DNA from: Pseudoalteromonas sp. | Lineage (GTDB): Bacteria; Pseudomonadota; Gammaproteobacteria; Enterobacterales; Alteromonadaceae | DNA: 64,000 nt | Reading direction: 5' to 3' | Assembly: GCF_018402495.1 (NCBI RefSeq) | Contig: NZ_JAGYIU010000002.1 | Coordinates: 276,984 to 340,983 of the forward strand | Part shown: one piece after another, positions 36,401-45,821 of the stretch | Layout: every line of letters starts with the position of its first letter | Numbering within the stretch: the stretch's first letter is position 1 | Position numbers and translations under genes: made by a program | Notes under the pieces: generated by a model | The model's input: only the letters and a program-made list of their open reading frames with translations | What the model was told of the DNA's origin: nothing | Databases searched by the model: none

Positions 36401-39154
36401 ATGATACTGGACAAGTTATCAAAAATAGCTGTAATTACATTTTTACATCTTGTTATAAGTGGGTGTGGAGGTGTCGATGATGCAGTAACGGTTAACCCGA
36501 ATGATCCTGTTGAACTAGAACCAACTCAGCTTTCTTTAATAGCCGCGAGTGGTTTAAACTCAAGCCTTGATAATGGTGGCTTTGAGTTAATTATTCCTGC
36601 CAATGTAGCTTCATCAAACAGCGATATCACCTACGAAAAAATAACGTTAAACAACGCCAATTCGCAGCTGAATATTATTTCTGATTTGCACAATCTCTCA
36701 CCCAATCCAGAAATAAAATTTTCAAATCCAATTACCATCCGAATAAAAATACCTGAAGGTTATGCACTGGGTGGTCAATTGTTTATAGCAAGGCAGTCAG
36801 ATCTTAACAGTTGGGAAACCATTTCTAACTCTATCGTAAGTGATAATTATGTTAGTGCAACAGTAACTAAAATGGGTACCTATGCAATTCAAATGCAGCG
36901 TAAAGAAGCATTTGCAAATATTGGCCCAACGTGTGAAGCAAACGCAACAACACAATCGGTACGTTTTATACATGTTGCGGACTTACATTCTCGCTTTGGT
37001 TACAAAGAACAATACTTTAGCCGTATTAAAGCCTATTTCAATCAAGTTGCAAATCAAACACCACACACGCTATTCACCAATGGCGGTGACGACTACGAAA
37101 AAGGTACAGTAGCAGAACAACTTTCGCAAGGAATGGCAACCGAAGAAGCTATTAAAGCAATGCAATTTAATGTTCGCGTTGTTGGTAATCATGATTACGC
37201 TTGGGGCCCCGAAAAACTACTTAGTTACTCACAAGATGATAAAGCGATTGTACTTGCAAGTAATACTCGTTACGAAGGCAAACAACTTCAAGACTTTGCA
37301 GCAGTTGGATTTGCGAAAGTTCAAGTTGGCTGTATAACGCTAGGCTTTTTCGGTATGACATCAGTTCCATGGAATGAATTAGATAGACCACTTCAAAGTG
37401 ATCCCATACCTGACTTTATCAAACAATTTAAAATGAGCTGGGAGTGGCAGCAGGTCGCGCAAAGCATTATAAGCCAATATCGCGATGACGTTGATTACAT
37501 GGTAATGCTAAGCCACTTAGGGGTGGGCTTAGATACCGATATAGCGACTGATATTGAAGGGATAGATTTAGTATTAGGCGGCCATACTCATGGTGGGGAA
37601 AGCTTTGATACGCTCGAAAATGGCGCAATTGTGGTTCAACCTGATTTTTATGCAAAAGGTATTACAGACTTAACGCTAGAATTTAATTTAATTGACAAAA
37701 CATCACCTAGAGTAAATTACCAAACAATTGCCACAGAAACAATCACCGAAATTGATGAGGAAACTAAACAAGCAATTGATGAAATAATGGGCCGTTACGC
37801 CCCTGACGCACAAACCGAAATAGCCATTTCAGAGAACTACCCTAGTGCTATTGAATTAGCTGAAGTAACAGCATTGGCTGCACAGCACAATAGCTCAATA
37901 ACTGCCGCCCTTTTAAATCCTGAATTGGTTCAAAAGCGTTGGACACCGGGGACCCTCACACAAGAAGACTTTCATGAAGCTTTTTATGTAGAAAGGCAGC
38001 CTTCAAATACACCTGGCTTTAACGCAATATATAAAGTTACAGTAACAGGAGCTAATTTATTATCGATGTTCGCAAGCCAGCCTGACTGGTTTTTACTTAA
38101 ACCTGAAAACATTCAAACTACCAGTAATTATGACGTTGCCTTATTTAAAGGTGCGGCACTAAATCCCCAGTTATTTTTTAATGGCGTGACATTTTCAAAT
38201 GTAGAGCTCATTGCTGAAGCATGGTGGTTGCTTGATCAATATGCCCGATTTAGAACTAGCCAATGCTTATATCTTGATACAAATAATCAACTTTTTTCTT
38301 GTACAGATGAAGAAAACATAACGATATGGAACTTTGATAATAAAACAAACCCACTAGCAGCAGATTTTGGACCTTCAGTACTCAGTTACTTTGATCCTGA
38401 AGAAAAAAACTGGGGCCCTAAAGAAACTCAATATAAAACGACTACCGAACTCGGTATCAGCGATTTAAGTGATGGCCCCTCCAGTGTAATGGCATTTTCA
38501 AGACATGCACCAACTGAAGGATTACTTATTCACTTAAATACACCTGCTAATGGTGATTATGCAAATGAGGGCATGGTCTCAGACTATACCCTTGTTATGG
38601 ATTTATATTGGCCAGCGGAAGGGCAGGATATTTACCGTGCAGTAGTTCAAGCCGATACAATTAACTATTTAACCGACGACGCTGATATATTTATTGACCC
38701 AAGTGGTGGTTATGGTAAATCAACCAGGGACAGTGGTTACTTTGGCAATACACAACCAGATTCATGGCATCGCGTAGCATTGGTATTTTATACAGCTCCT
38801 ACAAATGGCGTATTTGAAGTGTATATTGATGGAGAGCTAGTTGGCGTAAAAGAAGACGGTGAGATCAATAAACGTTGGGCGTTAAATAAATCAGTACTTT
38901 TATTTACTGATAACAACTATGAAACCGTTCCGGGTTACTTAAATGCATTACTTTACGCTGGCCGTGCTATGACCCGCGATGAAATAAAAAGCTTAGGTAA
39001 TGCAAAACAAAAGTTAACATTTGAGCACTCCACAAGAGTGTTAAACCAAAAAATCGAGCGCCACTATCAAGCTGCACCTGATATAAAACCAAATTTATGG
39101 TTAAAACAGCGCAGAAAGTTTTTTAATAACAACATTAAAAATGTAAATAATTAA
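36401..39154 (+). CDS. Lipoprotein 5'-nucleotidase-type metallophosphatase with C-terminal LamG-like domain
   Basis: A 917-residue predicted lipoprotein: lipobox LVISGC with Cys22. Residues about 45-170 look like a ZU5/GAIN-type beta module (GGFELIIPANVASS). The metallophosphatase core (about 185-450) has all five motifs: VADLHSRF, NGGDDYEKG, VVGNHDYAWG, LSHLG and GGHTHGG. A 5'-nucleotidase C-terminal domain follows (about 460-640) and then a LamG/concanavalin-like module (about 690-870; DSWHRVALVFYT and VYIDGELVG). It probably hydrolyses nucleotides or a related phosphoester at the outer membrane, and the LamG part could bind glycans. I do not know a characterised protein with this order. 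Monocistronic. Confidence 0.85.
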   Translation: MILDKLSKIAVITFLHLVISGCGGVDDAVTVNPNDPVELEPTQLSLIAASGLNSSLDNGGFELIIPANVASSNSDITYEKITLNNANSQLNIISDLHNLSPNPEIKFSNPITIRIKIPEGYALGGQLFIARQSDLNSWETISNSIVSDNYVSATVTKMGTYAIQMQRKEAFANIGPTCEANATTQSVRFIHVADLHSRFGYKEQYFSRIKAYFNQVANQTPHTLFTNGGDDYEKGTVAEQLSQGMATEEAIKAMQFNVRVVGNHDYAWGPEKLLSYSQDDKAIVLASNTRYEGKQLQDFAAVGFAKVQVGCITLGFFGMTSVPWNELDRPLQSDPIPDFIKQFKMSWEWQQVAQSIISQYRDDVDYMVMLSHLGVGLDTDIATDIEGIDLVLGGHTHGGESFDTLENGAIVVQPDFYAKGITDLTLEFNLIDKTSPRVNYQTIATETITEIDEETKQAIDEIMGRYAPDAQTEIAISENYPSAIELAEVTALAAQHNSSITAALLNPELVQKRWTPGTLTQEDFHEAFYVERQPSNTPGFNAIYKVTVTGANLLSMFASQPDWFLLKPENIQTTSNYDVALFKGAALNPQLFFNGVTFSNVELIAEAWWLLDQYARFRTSQCLYLDTNNQLFSCTDEENITIWNFDNKTNPLAADFGPSVLSYFDPEEKNWGPKETQYKTTTELGISDLSDGPSSVMAFSRHAPTEGLLIHLNTPANGDYANEGMVSDYTLVMDLYWPAEGQDIYRAVVQADTINYLTDDADIFIDPSGGYGKSTRDSGYFGNTQPDSWHRVALVFYTAPTNGVFEVYIDGELVGVKEDGEINKRWALNKSVLLFTDNNYETVPGYLNALLYAGRAMTRDEIKSLGNAKQKLTFEHSTRVLNQKIERHYQAAPDIKPNLWLKQRRKFFNNNIKNVNN

Positions 39155-39455
39155 TTACACTTCAAGTTGCTTTTTACAAAAAAAAAGAAAAGGGTTTCCG
39201 TGTGTAAACCCTTTTTTTTATTATTTAATATCAGCAATTTAATTTAAATTCGTCCTATTGAAAAATCTAATAAGTCTTCTTATTATTGCTCTGCTGTACT
39301 ATAGAATAGAGCCATTGTATTAAGCGTCATATTAACTATACACACAACCTCCTCACTAAATAACAACACCCTCTTCCCCAAAACACTAATCTGGTTAATC
39401 ATGCAGGCAATACGATAACTAATAATCGCAGTGCTTAATTGCGGGAGTAATTATA
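39155..39455. other. Gap before hppD, with terminator
   Basis: Contains the terminator at 39188-39219 and then about 235 AT-rich bases that should hold the hppD promoter. I looked for the TyrR pattern TGTAAA-N6-TTTACA and did not find a convincing match. Confidence 0.5.
39188..39219 (+). terminator. Rho-independent terminator after the nucleotidase gene
   Basis: Stem AAAAGGGTTT / AAACCCTTTT with a short loop and eight T. Confidence 0.88.
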
Positions 39456-40502
39456 ATGAGTGAAGTAAATAACCCTTTAGGTTTGGTTGGTATTGAATTT
39501 ACCGAGTACGCAACACCCGATGCCGATTACATGGATAAAGTGTTTACCGATTTTGGTTTTTCAAAGTTAAAAAAATTCAAAGGTAAAGACATTGTTTATT
39601 ACAACCAAAACGATATTCATTTTTTACTAAATAATGAACGCGATGGTTTTTCAGCTGAATTTGCTAAAAATCATGGCCCAGCAATTTGTTCTATGGGTTG
39701 GCGCGTAGAGAACGCTCAAGCGGCGTTTGAAGCAGCGGTTGAGCGTGGCGCTAAGCCTGCTACTGATGCAGCAAATAAAGACTTACCGTACCCTGCTATT
39801 TACGGCATTGGCGACAGCTTAATATACTTTATTGAACAGTTTGGCGATAAAGGCTCTATCTACGCAAACGACTTTGAAGATTTAGCTGAGCAAAACGTCG
39901 TTAATGATAAAGGGTTCTTACGTATAGACCACTTAACTAACAACGTTTATAAAGGCACAATGGAAACATGGGCTAACTTTTATAAAGACGTGTTTGGTTT
40001 TACCGAAGTGCGCTACTTTGATATTAAAGGCCAAAAAACAGCCTTACTCTCTTATGCATTAAAATCACCTTGTGGCACTTTCTCTATTCCAATAAATGAA
40101 GGTAAAGGTAACGACAATAACCAAATTGATGAATACCTAGGCGAATACAATGGCCCAGGTGTACAGCATTTAGCCTTTTTAACTGATGACTTAGTGAGCT
40201 CACTTGATAAGTTAGATAAATCAACTATCGCCACTTTAGATATTATCCCTGAATACTACGATACTATTTTTGACCGTGTACCATGGGTTAAAGAAGACAA
40301 AGAAAAGATTCGTGAGCATCAAATCCTGGTTGATAGCCAAAGCGAAGATTGCTACTTATTGCAAATTTTCTCTAAAAACTTATTTGGCCCTATCTTCATT
40401 GAGATGATTCAACGTGTTGACGATGGTGGCTTTGGTGAAGGTAACTTCCAAGCGCTGTTCGAATCAATCGAGCGAGATCAAGAACGCCGCGGCGTTTTAT
40501 AA
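39456..40502 (+). CDS. hppD: 4-hydroxyphenylpyruvate dioxygenase
   Basis: A 348-residue Fe(II) dioxygenase that turns 4-hydroxyphenylpyruvate into homogentisate, the second step of tyrosine breakdown. The two vicinal-oxygen-chelate domains are seen at residues about 10-140 and 155-320. The iron ligands are His in RIDHLTNNV, His in GVQHLAFLTDD and Glu in PIFIEMIQR; all are present. The ATG follows GGGAG. A terminator separates it from fahA, so the two are transcribed as separate units or with read-through. No homogentisate dioxygenase gene lies between them. Confidence 0.96.
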   Translation: MSEVNNPLGLVGIEFTEYATPDADYMDKVFTDFGFSKLKKFKGKDIVYYNQNDIHFLLNNERDGFSAEFAKNHGPAICSMGWRVENAQAAFEAAVERGAKPATDAANKDLPYPAIYGIGDSLIYFIEQFGDKGSIYANDFEDLAEQNVVNDKGFLRIDHLTNNVYKGTMETWANFYKDVFGFTEVRYFDIKGQKTALLSYALKSPCGTFSIPINEGKGNDNNQIDEYLGEYNGPGVQHLAFLTDDLVSSLDKLDKSTIATLDIIPEYYDTIFDRVPWVKEDKEKIREHQILVDSQSEDCYLLQIFSKNLFGPIFIEMIQRVDDGGFGEGNFQALFESIERDQERRGVL

Positions 40503-40518
40503 TTAAAATTATGACTCT

Positions 40519-40545
40519 AAAAAGCAGCGTATTTCGCTGCTTTTT
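40519..40545 (+). terminator. Rho-independent terminator of hppD
   Basis: Perfect 11-bp stem AAAAAGCAGCG / CGCTGCTTTTT with a TATTT loop and T-run. Confidence 0.92.
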
Positions 40546-40699
40546 GTCGTTTAATCGTAACTAAGAGAGCTAATCTCTCTTTGCGTGTTTAAATCGCGCT
40601 TTTCATCACCATATAACTAGTAGATATTTAAAACTTGCTGGTGCTATGTTCTTATTTAATAAATTGATATGCGCGACCAACTAAACCAAAGGAAATGTA

Positions 40700-42013
40700 A
40701 TGAGTTTAATTAACGAAACCCATGATATAAATTTAACTAGCTGGGTTGCATCAGCGAATGATGCACAATGTGACTTCCCTATCCAAAATCTACCTTTTGC
40801 CGAAGTACGTCTCAAAAACAGCAACGAAGCTTTCCGAGGCGCGGTTGCTATTGGTGATCAGGTTATTGATTTAGCAAAAGTAAATGAACTCGCTATTTTT
40901 AGTGGCGATGCCCAAGTCGCCATTGCTGCAGCAAGTAACCCTACACTAAATGAGTTTATGGGACTGGGTGAGCAATATTGGTCAGCCCTACGTTTAGCAT
41001 TATCTAAAGCATTACGTGAAGGTTCTGAGCATCAAGAACAACTTACACACGCACTTATTCCGCAAAGCGAGATTGAATTTGCTCTGCCGTGTCGCATTGG
41101 TGATTACACCGACTTTTACACCTCGATTTATCATGCCACGGCCGTAGGTAGTTTATTCCGCCCTGATAACCCACTGCTACCGAATTACAAGTGGGTACCG
41201 ATTGGTTATCACGGTCGTTCGTCATCTATTGGCGTATCTGGTCAGCAGTTCCATCGCCCTAAAGGACAAACTAAAGCGCCAGACGCAGAAGTACCTTCAT
41301 TTGGTCCGTGTAAGCGTCTTGATTACGAGCTTGAACTGGGTATTTACTTGGGTAAGGGTAATGAGCTGGGTGATGCTATTGCCATTGAAAATGCTGAAAA
41401 ACATGTGTTTGGTTTTTGTGTTTTCAACGATTGGTCAGCACGTGATTTACAAGCATGGGAATACCAACCGCTTGGTCCATTTTTAGCAAAAAACTTTGCA
41501 TCAACCGTGTCACCATGGATTGTAACTACCGAAGCACTTGCACCATTCAGAACAAGCTGGACGCGTGATGAAAATGATCCGCAACCATTGGAATATTTAG
41601 AATCAACGGCTAACCGTGATCAAGGCGCATTTGATATTCAAATGGATGTTAAAATTCAAACGCAAAAAATGCGTGATGAAGGCTACAATCCAACACAAGT
41701 ATCTAAATCTAGCTTTAAGCATTCATACTGGACTGTGGCACAAATGGTGACTCACCATACGGTAAACGGTTGTAACTTTATGCCAGGCGACATGCTGGGC
41801 TCTGGAACGCAATCAGGCCCAACGCATGAAGAAGCAGGTTCATTACTTGAGCTTTCTCGTGGTGGTAAAGAAAAAATCACCTTAAGCAACGGCGAACAGC
41901 GTAGCTTCTTAGAAGACGGCGACAACGTGATAATGCGTGGCTGGTGTGAAAAAGAAGGTTTTGCACGTATTGGCTTCGGCTGCGTAGAGAGTACGGTACT
42001 GCCAGCAAAATAA
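40700..42013 (+). CDS. fahA: Fumarylacetoacetase
   Basis: A 437-residue enzyme that splits 4-fumarylacetoacetate to fumarate and acetoacetate, the last step of tyrosine breakdown. The N-terminal domain is about residues 1-125; the catalytic FAH domain follows with DYTDFYTSIYHATAVG (catalytic His), LDYELELGIYLG and FNDWSARDLQAWEYQPLGPF (metal ligands), and GDMLGSGTQSGPTHEEAGS. Metal and catalytic residues match those of the mouse enzyme. The ATG follows AAAGGAAATGTA. It follows hppD; maiA and hmgA were not seen in this window. Confidence 0.95.
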   Translation: MSLINETHDINLTSWVASANDAQCDFPIQNLPFAEVRLKNSNEAFRGAVAIGDQVIDLAKVNELAIFSGDAQVAIAAASNPTLNEFMGLGEQYWSALRLALSKALREGSEHQEQLTHALIPQSEIEFALPCRIGDYTDFYTSIYHATAVGSLFRPDNPLLPNYKWVPIGYHGRSSSIGVSGQQFHRPKGQTKAPDAEVPSFGPCKRLDYELELGIYLGKGNELGDAIAIENAEKHVFGFCVFNDWSARDLQAWEYQPLGPFLAKNFASTVSPWIVTTEALAPFRTSWTRDENDPQPLEYLESTANRDQGAFDIQMDVKIQTQKMRDEGYNPTQVSKSSFKHSYWTVAQMVTHHTVNGCNFMPGDMLGSGTQSGPTHEEAGSLLELSRGGKEKITLSNGEQRSFLEDGDNVIMRGWCEKEGFARIGFGCVESTVLPAK

Positions 42014-42033
42014 TTGTAAAATCAATAAACTAG

Positions 42034-42067
42034 AAAAAAAGAGTGGCCGAATAAGCCGCTCTTTTTT
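42034..42067 (+). terminator. Rho-independent terminator of fahA
   Basis: Stem AAAAAAGAGTGGC / GCCGCTCTTTTTT with one G-U pair and a CGAATAA loop. Confidence 0.88.
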
Positions 42068-42155
42068 ATTAATTAAACCATAGTTACAATTTTTTTCTGG
42101 CTTTTTTAGTTCAAATTGCTATCTTGGGTTCGTTAATAGCCAGTATATATGTGAC

Positions 42156-43316
42156 ATGTCTGTATTCATAAAATCTTTTTTTCATAAAAACTTCCCAGCT
42201 CGTCAGCTGCTAATTCGCCAAAATGGCGAAGTTAAGCATGTAGTTTTGGCGCCATGGTTACAAGTTTCTGTACTCACTATTATTATCACCGCTATTGTGT
42301 GGATAAGTGTGTCTAGTATTCGTGTATATATGCAAACACACCAAATATCACATATCGAACAAATTCAACTTGATAAGCAAGTACAGTGGCAGCAAAAAGT
42401 AAAGCAGCAGCAACGCTACGCATTACAACAAGAACAGTTAGCTGAACTAGAACAAAAACAAGCTTTACTACAAGGTATGATTGAATCATTGCCTGCTTCT
42501 ATTAGCAAAGACGCAATAAAATTAGAGGGTGAGCTTGACTCCTCCTCTATAAATGAGAGCGGGAGCGAATTCCATGAGCCGCTCGAAGACGACAAGTCAC
42601 AAAACAAACATGCCCACAATAACGCCACCAGTTTTGAGCAGCGCTATACTTTACTAAATGAACAATACGATACTAATTTTACCTTATTAGCTGCGCAAAT
42701 TAATCAACGCCACGACGCTATTTTAGAGATATTGCAAGACACAGGTCTCGAAAATGCACTTGCACAGCACCTCGCATTAGCGGCACAAACAACGGCGCAA
42801 GGTGGCCCGCTGGACATACTTGATGAAAGTAAAATACCCAATACATTTTTAATGATTGCCGATAAGTTGCTTGTTTTAAATCAGCTAGAAAACTTTTTAA
42901 CAGCCTTGCCGAACACATTACCCTTACCTGCCACAAAATATTATATTTCGAGCAATTTTGGGCTTAGAAAAGATCCCATGAACAAAAGGCGCGCTTTTCA
43001 CAAAGGCATTGATTTAGCAGGGTGGCATAATACAGAGATATCTGCCCCAGCGGATGCCACGGTGCGTCGAGCAGGACGTAATGGTGGCTATGGTAATTTT
43101 ATAGAACTAGAACATAAAAATGGCGTTGTAACGCGCTTTGGTCACTTAAACAAAATTAATGTTAAAAAAGGCCAAGTTGTTGCAAAGCACGATGTCATTG
43201 GTTTAATGGGCAGTACCGGAAGAAGTACAAGTACTCATTTACACTATGAAGTATTAATAGACGACAAGCATGTCAATCCACTAAAAATAACAAAGGCGCT
43301 TTCTCGTGTTTGGTAA
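42156..43316 (+). CDS. M23 family peptidoglycan endopeptidase, membrane-anchored
   Basis: A 386-residue protein. After a short cytosolic part comes one membrane helix (about residues 30-55), then a coiled-coil stretch rich in Gln and Glu (about 65-130) and a spacer. The M23 domain (about 262-380) has the zinc motif HKGIDLAG and a C-terminal HLHYE, so the active site is complete. It should cut peptidoglycan cross-links from the outer face of the inner membrane. It overlaps the bactofilin gene by eleven bases. M23-bactofilin pairs set cell shape in Helicobacter and other bacteria; a similar role is likely. Confidence 0.9.
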   Translation: MSVFIKSFFHKNFPARQLLIRQNGEVKHVVLAPWLQVSVLTIIITAIVWISVSSIRVYMQTHQISHIEQIQLDKQVQWQQKVKQQQRYALQQEQLAELEQKQALLQGMIESLPASISKDAIKLEGELDSSSINESGSEFHEPLEDDKSQNKHAHNNATSFEQRYTLLNEQYDTNFTLLAAQINQRHDAILEILQDTGLENALAQHLALAAQTTAQGGPLDILDESKIPNTFLMIADKLLVLNQLENFLTALPNTLPLPATKYYISSNFGLRKDPMNKRRAFHKGIDLAGWHNTEISAPADATVRRAGRNGGYGNFIELEHKNGVVTRFGHLNKINVKKGQVVAKHDVIGLMGSTGRSTSTHLHYEVLIDDKHVNPLKITKALSRVW

Positions 43317-43788
43317 AAATAAACAAGCAAAAACAGACTCGTCACTTAAACGAGTGAGTCACACTCCCTCAATTATCTCTAACGATGTGCGTATTACGGG
43401 CTCTTTAGTTAGCCAGGGTGAAGTGCAACTCGATGGACGTATTGACGGTGATATTAAAGCTGAACATTTAGTTATCGGCTCCTCCGGTATTGTTGAAGGC
43501 GTTGTAGAGGCTAGCAGCGTTGTTGTTAAAGGAAAAATCATAGGCTCTTTAAATGCAAGCGAAGTGAAGATCGAAAATAATGCCCATGTACTTGGCGATA
43601 TTTTTCATGACACGCTAAGCATAGAAGCCGGTTCGATTATTGAAGGAAGTTTAAAGCAGCGCTTTGAAAAAGAAGTCATTGAACATGCTAAAGATAAACC
43701 AAAACCGGTTAACGATGTAAAAGCCATTGTTGATAATGAAGACAGTGGCCTTTCGTTTGTAAACAAGCAACCTGCGGCTAAAAGCTAG
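43306..43788 (+). CDS. Bactofilin
   Basis: A 160-residue cytoskeletal protein. The central right-handed beta helix (about residues 28-115) shows the regular hydrophobic-Gly pattern, for example GSLVSQGEVQLDGRIDGDIK and GVVEASSVVVKGKIIGSL. Both tails are short and polar, as in bactofilins, which polymerise without nucleotides and hold enzymes at the membrane. The start codon is GTG at 43306, inside the end of the M23 gene, so translation is coupled. A strong terminator follows. Confidence 0.92.
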   Translation: MFGKNKQAKTDSSLKRVSHTPSIISNDVRITGSLVSQGEVQLDGRIDGDIKAEHLVIGSSGIVEGVVEASSVVVKGKIIGSLNASEVKIENNAHVLGDIFHDTLSIEAGSIIEGSLKQRFEKEVIEHAKDKPKPVNDVKAIVDNEDSGLSFVNKQPAAKS

Positions 43789-43802
43789 TCACATTACTAA
43801 AA

Positions 43803-43836
43803 AATGGTTTAGTCAAAAAACTAAACCATTGTTTTT
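43803..43836. terminator. Rho-independent terminator, probably bidirectional
   Basis: Perfect 11-bp stem AATGGTTTAGT / ACTAAACCATT with a CAAAAA loop and a T-run; it lies between bactofilin and the converging thioesterase-like gene. Confidence 0.88.
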
Positions 43837-43867
43837 AATGCTTTTTATAAAAACTATAATTTAACTA

Positions 43868-44341
43868 TTACTTCTTGTTTGTGATGTACATGGTTATATC
43901 TGCAGTAAACACCAACTCATTTCGGGTATTGTAAAGCTTTACCGGCACCACTAAATCTTCTTTATCTATCCATTGATGCGGTAACTCAATTTCAGCAATC
44001 GCGGTAACGTCTGTATCTACCTTAGCTAAATATTGTACTGTCATACCTTTAGGTATCCAGCGGTGTGTTTTGTGCGGTACCGTCGCATCCACCATCACTC
44101 CCGCACACAGCTCAGCCAAATTACATTGAGCAATCGCATGAATTGTTCCAATATGATTATGTACACGGCGTGTGTTTTTAACCACAGCACTACAGTGCCC
44201 TGCTTTTAAATCTAAAATAGTGGGTTTCATAGAGCCAAAATAAGGTGCCTTGAAACACACGGCTTTACTGAAAAGCCAGTTACCGCATGGCCACTTTTTA
44301 AATTTATGCCATGTTTTTATTAATGCAGACTCATTACTCAT
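43868..44341 (-). CDS. DUF4442 hotdog-fold protein, putative thioesterase
   Basis: A 157-residue protein of the DUF4442 family, which has a hotdog fold like acyl-CoA thioesterases. Typical parts are PYFGSMKPTILDLKAGHCSA, the NHIGTIHAIAQCNLAEL helix region and PKGMTVQYLAKV. The frame is open to 44383, but I chose the ATG at 44341 (MSNESALIKTWHKF), which gives the family length. Substrate is unknown. It converges with the bactofilin gene and is divergent from the Bcr-type transporter. Confidence 0.8.
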   Translation of the reverse strand: MSNESALIKTWHKFKKWPCGNWLFSKAVCFKAPYFGSMKPTILDLKAGHCSAVVKNTRRVHNHIGTIHAIAQCNLAELCAGVMVDATVPHKTHRWIPKGMTVQYLAKVDTDVTAIAEIELPHQWIDKEDLVVPVKLYNTRNELVFTADITMYITNKK

Positions 44342-44525
44342 TATTATTTTTCCATTGTCTTTGCTTAAAAAGCAAATTAACACATCGGATCAGTTTAAAG
44401 AAGTGTGATACTTAAACAAAAATAATCATAATAAGGTTAAAAGTAGGTAACTTGGCTGATACATAGGCCATAAGCCCTTTCTTTTTCATCAGTCGCCACT
44501 TAAAATACCGACAAAAGGAGACCTG

Positions 44526-45701
44526 ATGCATACACAGCCCGCTAATCCCAATTTTACTTTATTACTTATCTTAGCGTTACTCGTCATTTTTTGTCCGATG
44601 GGCATTGATATTTACCTACCTGCCTTTCCCACTATCGCAGAGCAATTCTCAGTGAGCGAAAAGCAGGTGCAGCAAACGGTGGCTATTTTTATGCTTACTG
44701 TTGGTTTGGGACAATTAATTGCAGGTCCACTCGCTGATCGTTTTGGCAGAAAGCCCGTTGCCTTAACTGGGGTCGCTTTGTATGGACTGGCGGCATTGGG
44801 TGCATATTATGCTCCTAGCTTTTTAGTACTGATGTTTGCTCGTGCTATTCAAGGGTTAGGCGCGTGCGCTACCTTTGTTGTCGCTTTTGCAATAGTAAGA
44901 GATAAGTTTGGTGGTGAACGCAGTGGCCAAATAATTACCTACCTAAACGGTATCGTTTGCTTTATTCCAGCATTAGCGCCCATTTTAGGTGCTTGGCTAA
45001 CCGTACAGTTTGGTTGGCAAATGAACTTTCTATTTTTAACCGGTTTTGCCTTACTGGGTTTTATTATCACGTTATTCCTATTTAGAGAAACACGACCGGC
45101 AGACAGTCATTACCAAGGGCATATTTTAGACTTAAGACGCTTTTTCCCCATCATTTCAACCCCATTATTTTTATTTAATAGCTTGTTATGTATGGTCACT
45201 ATGTCAGCCATATTGGTGTTTGTAACACTGGCTCCTGGTTGGCTCATTACTGAATTAGGTGGCAGCGTAGCCGACTTTACCTTTTGGTTCTCGCTCAATG
45301 CGGTGCTTAGTATTCTTGCTAGTTTTATTATGCCCATTTACATTAAGCGTCAACCTAGAAGAGCACTCAAAATTGGCCTTATATTATTAATAGGTGCCGG
45401 CTCACTAATGTTGTTACTAAGCCAACATAAAACACCATTAGCATTAATGATCCCTATGTTCATTGCTGCATTTGGGTTTGCTTTAACACTTGGCTCTGCG
45501 GCTGGGCGTGCTTTGAGCTTATTCCCAAAACAAGCAGGTACAGCCTCTGCTCTGTTAGGTGCAATGCAAATGAGTGGAGCAAGCCTATTGGTTTTTATTA
45601 CTCAAGACTTAAACTTATCAACCCCGGAGCTTATTGGTACACACTTTTTATTATTAATTCCTTTTTCATACTTACTGTTTAAAAAAGCTAAGTATTCTTA
45701 A
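44526..45701 (+). CDS. MFS drug-resistance transporter, Bcr/CflA family
   Basis: A 391-residue, 12-helix transporter. PMGIDIYLPAFPTIAEQF at the start and motif A as GPLADRFGRKPVALTGV are Bcr/CflA marks, and the later helix with LGAWLTVQFGWQMNFLF is also typical. Such proteins export bicyclomycin, sulfonamides, chloramphenicol or other small molecules with protons; the substrate here is unknown. The ATG follows AAAGGAGACCTG. It is followed by its own terminator. Confidence 0.9.
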   Translation: MHTQPANPNFTLLLILALLVIFCPMGIDIYLPAFPTIAEQFSVSEKQVQQTVAIFMLTVGLGQLIAGPLADRFGRKPVALTGVALYGLAALGAYYAPSFLVLMFARAIQGLGACATFVVAFAIVRDKFGGERSGQIITYLNGIVCFIPALAPILGAWLTVQFGWQMNFLFLTGFALLGFIITLFLFRETRPADSHYQGHILDLRRFFPIISTPLFLFNSLLCMVTMSAILVFVTLAPGWLITELGGSVADFTFWFSLNAVLSILASFIMPIYIKRQPRRALKIGLILLIGAGSLMLLLSQHKTPLALMIPMFIAAFGFALTLGSAAGRALSLFPKQAGTASALLGAMQMSGASLLVFITQDLNLSTPELIGTHFLLLIPFSYLLFKKAKYS

Positions 45702-45745
45702 TGAACGAGTGTGAATATAGCTATTATAAAGTTGCTATAAACCGG

Positions 45746-45767
45746 GCGGACACAATGTCCGCTTTTT
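45746..45767 (+). terminator. Rho-independent terminator
   Basis: Stem GCGGACA / TGTCCGC with a CAA loop followed by T-rich sequence; ends the Bcr-type transporter transcript. Confidence 0.85.
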
Positions 45768-45821
45768 ATTTTTGTATTGCCTTGATAACATTCACTACCA
45801 TCTTCTTTCGAACCCAATGTA

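Noticed and set aside
39220..39455. TyrR box search upstream of hppD
   Set aside because: No TGTAAA-N6-TTTACA match; link to the TyrR gene is only by function.
40503..40699. Search for hmgA or a small gene between hppD and fahA
   Set aside because: Only 197 bases, holding a terminator; too short for a dioxygenase.
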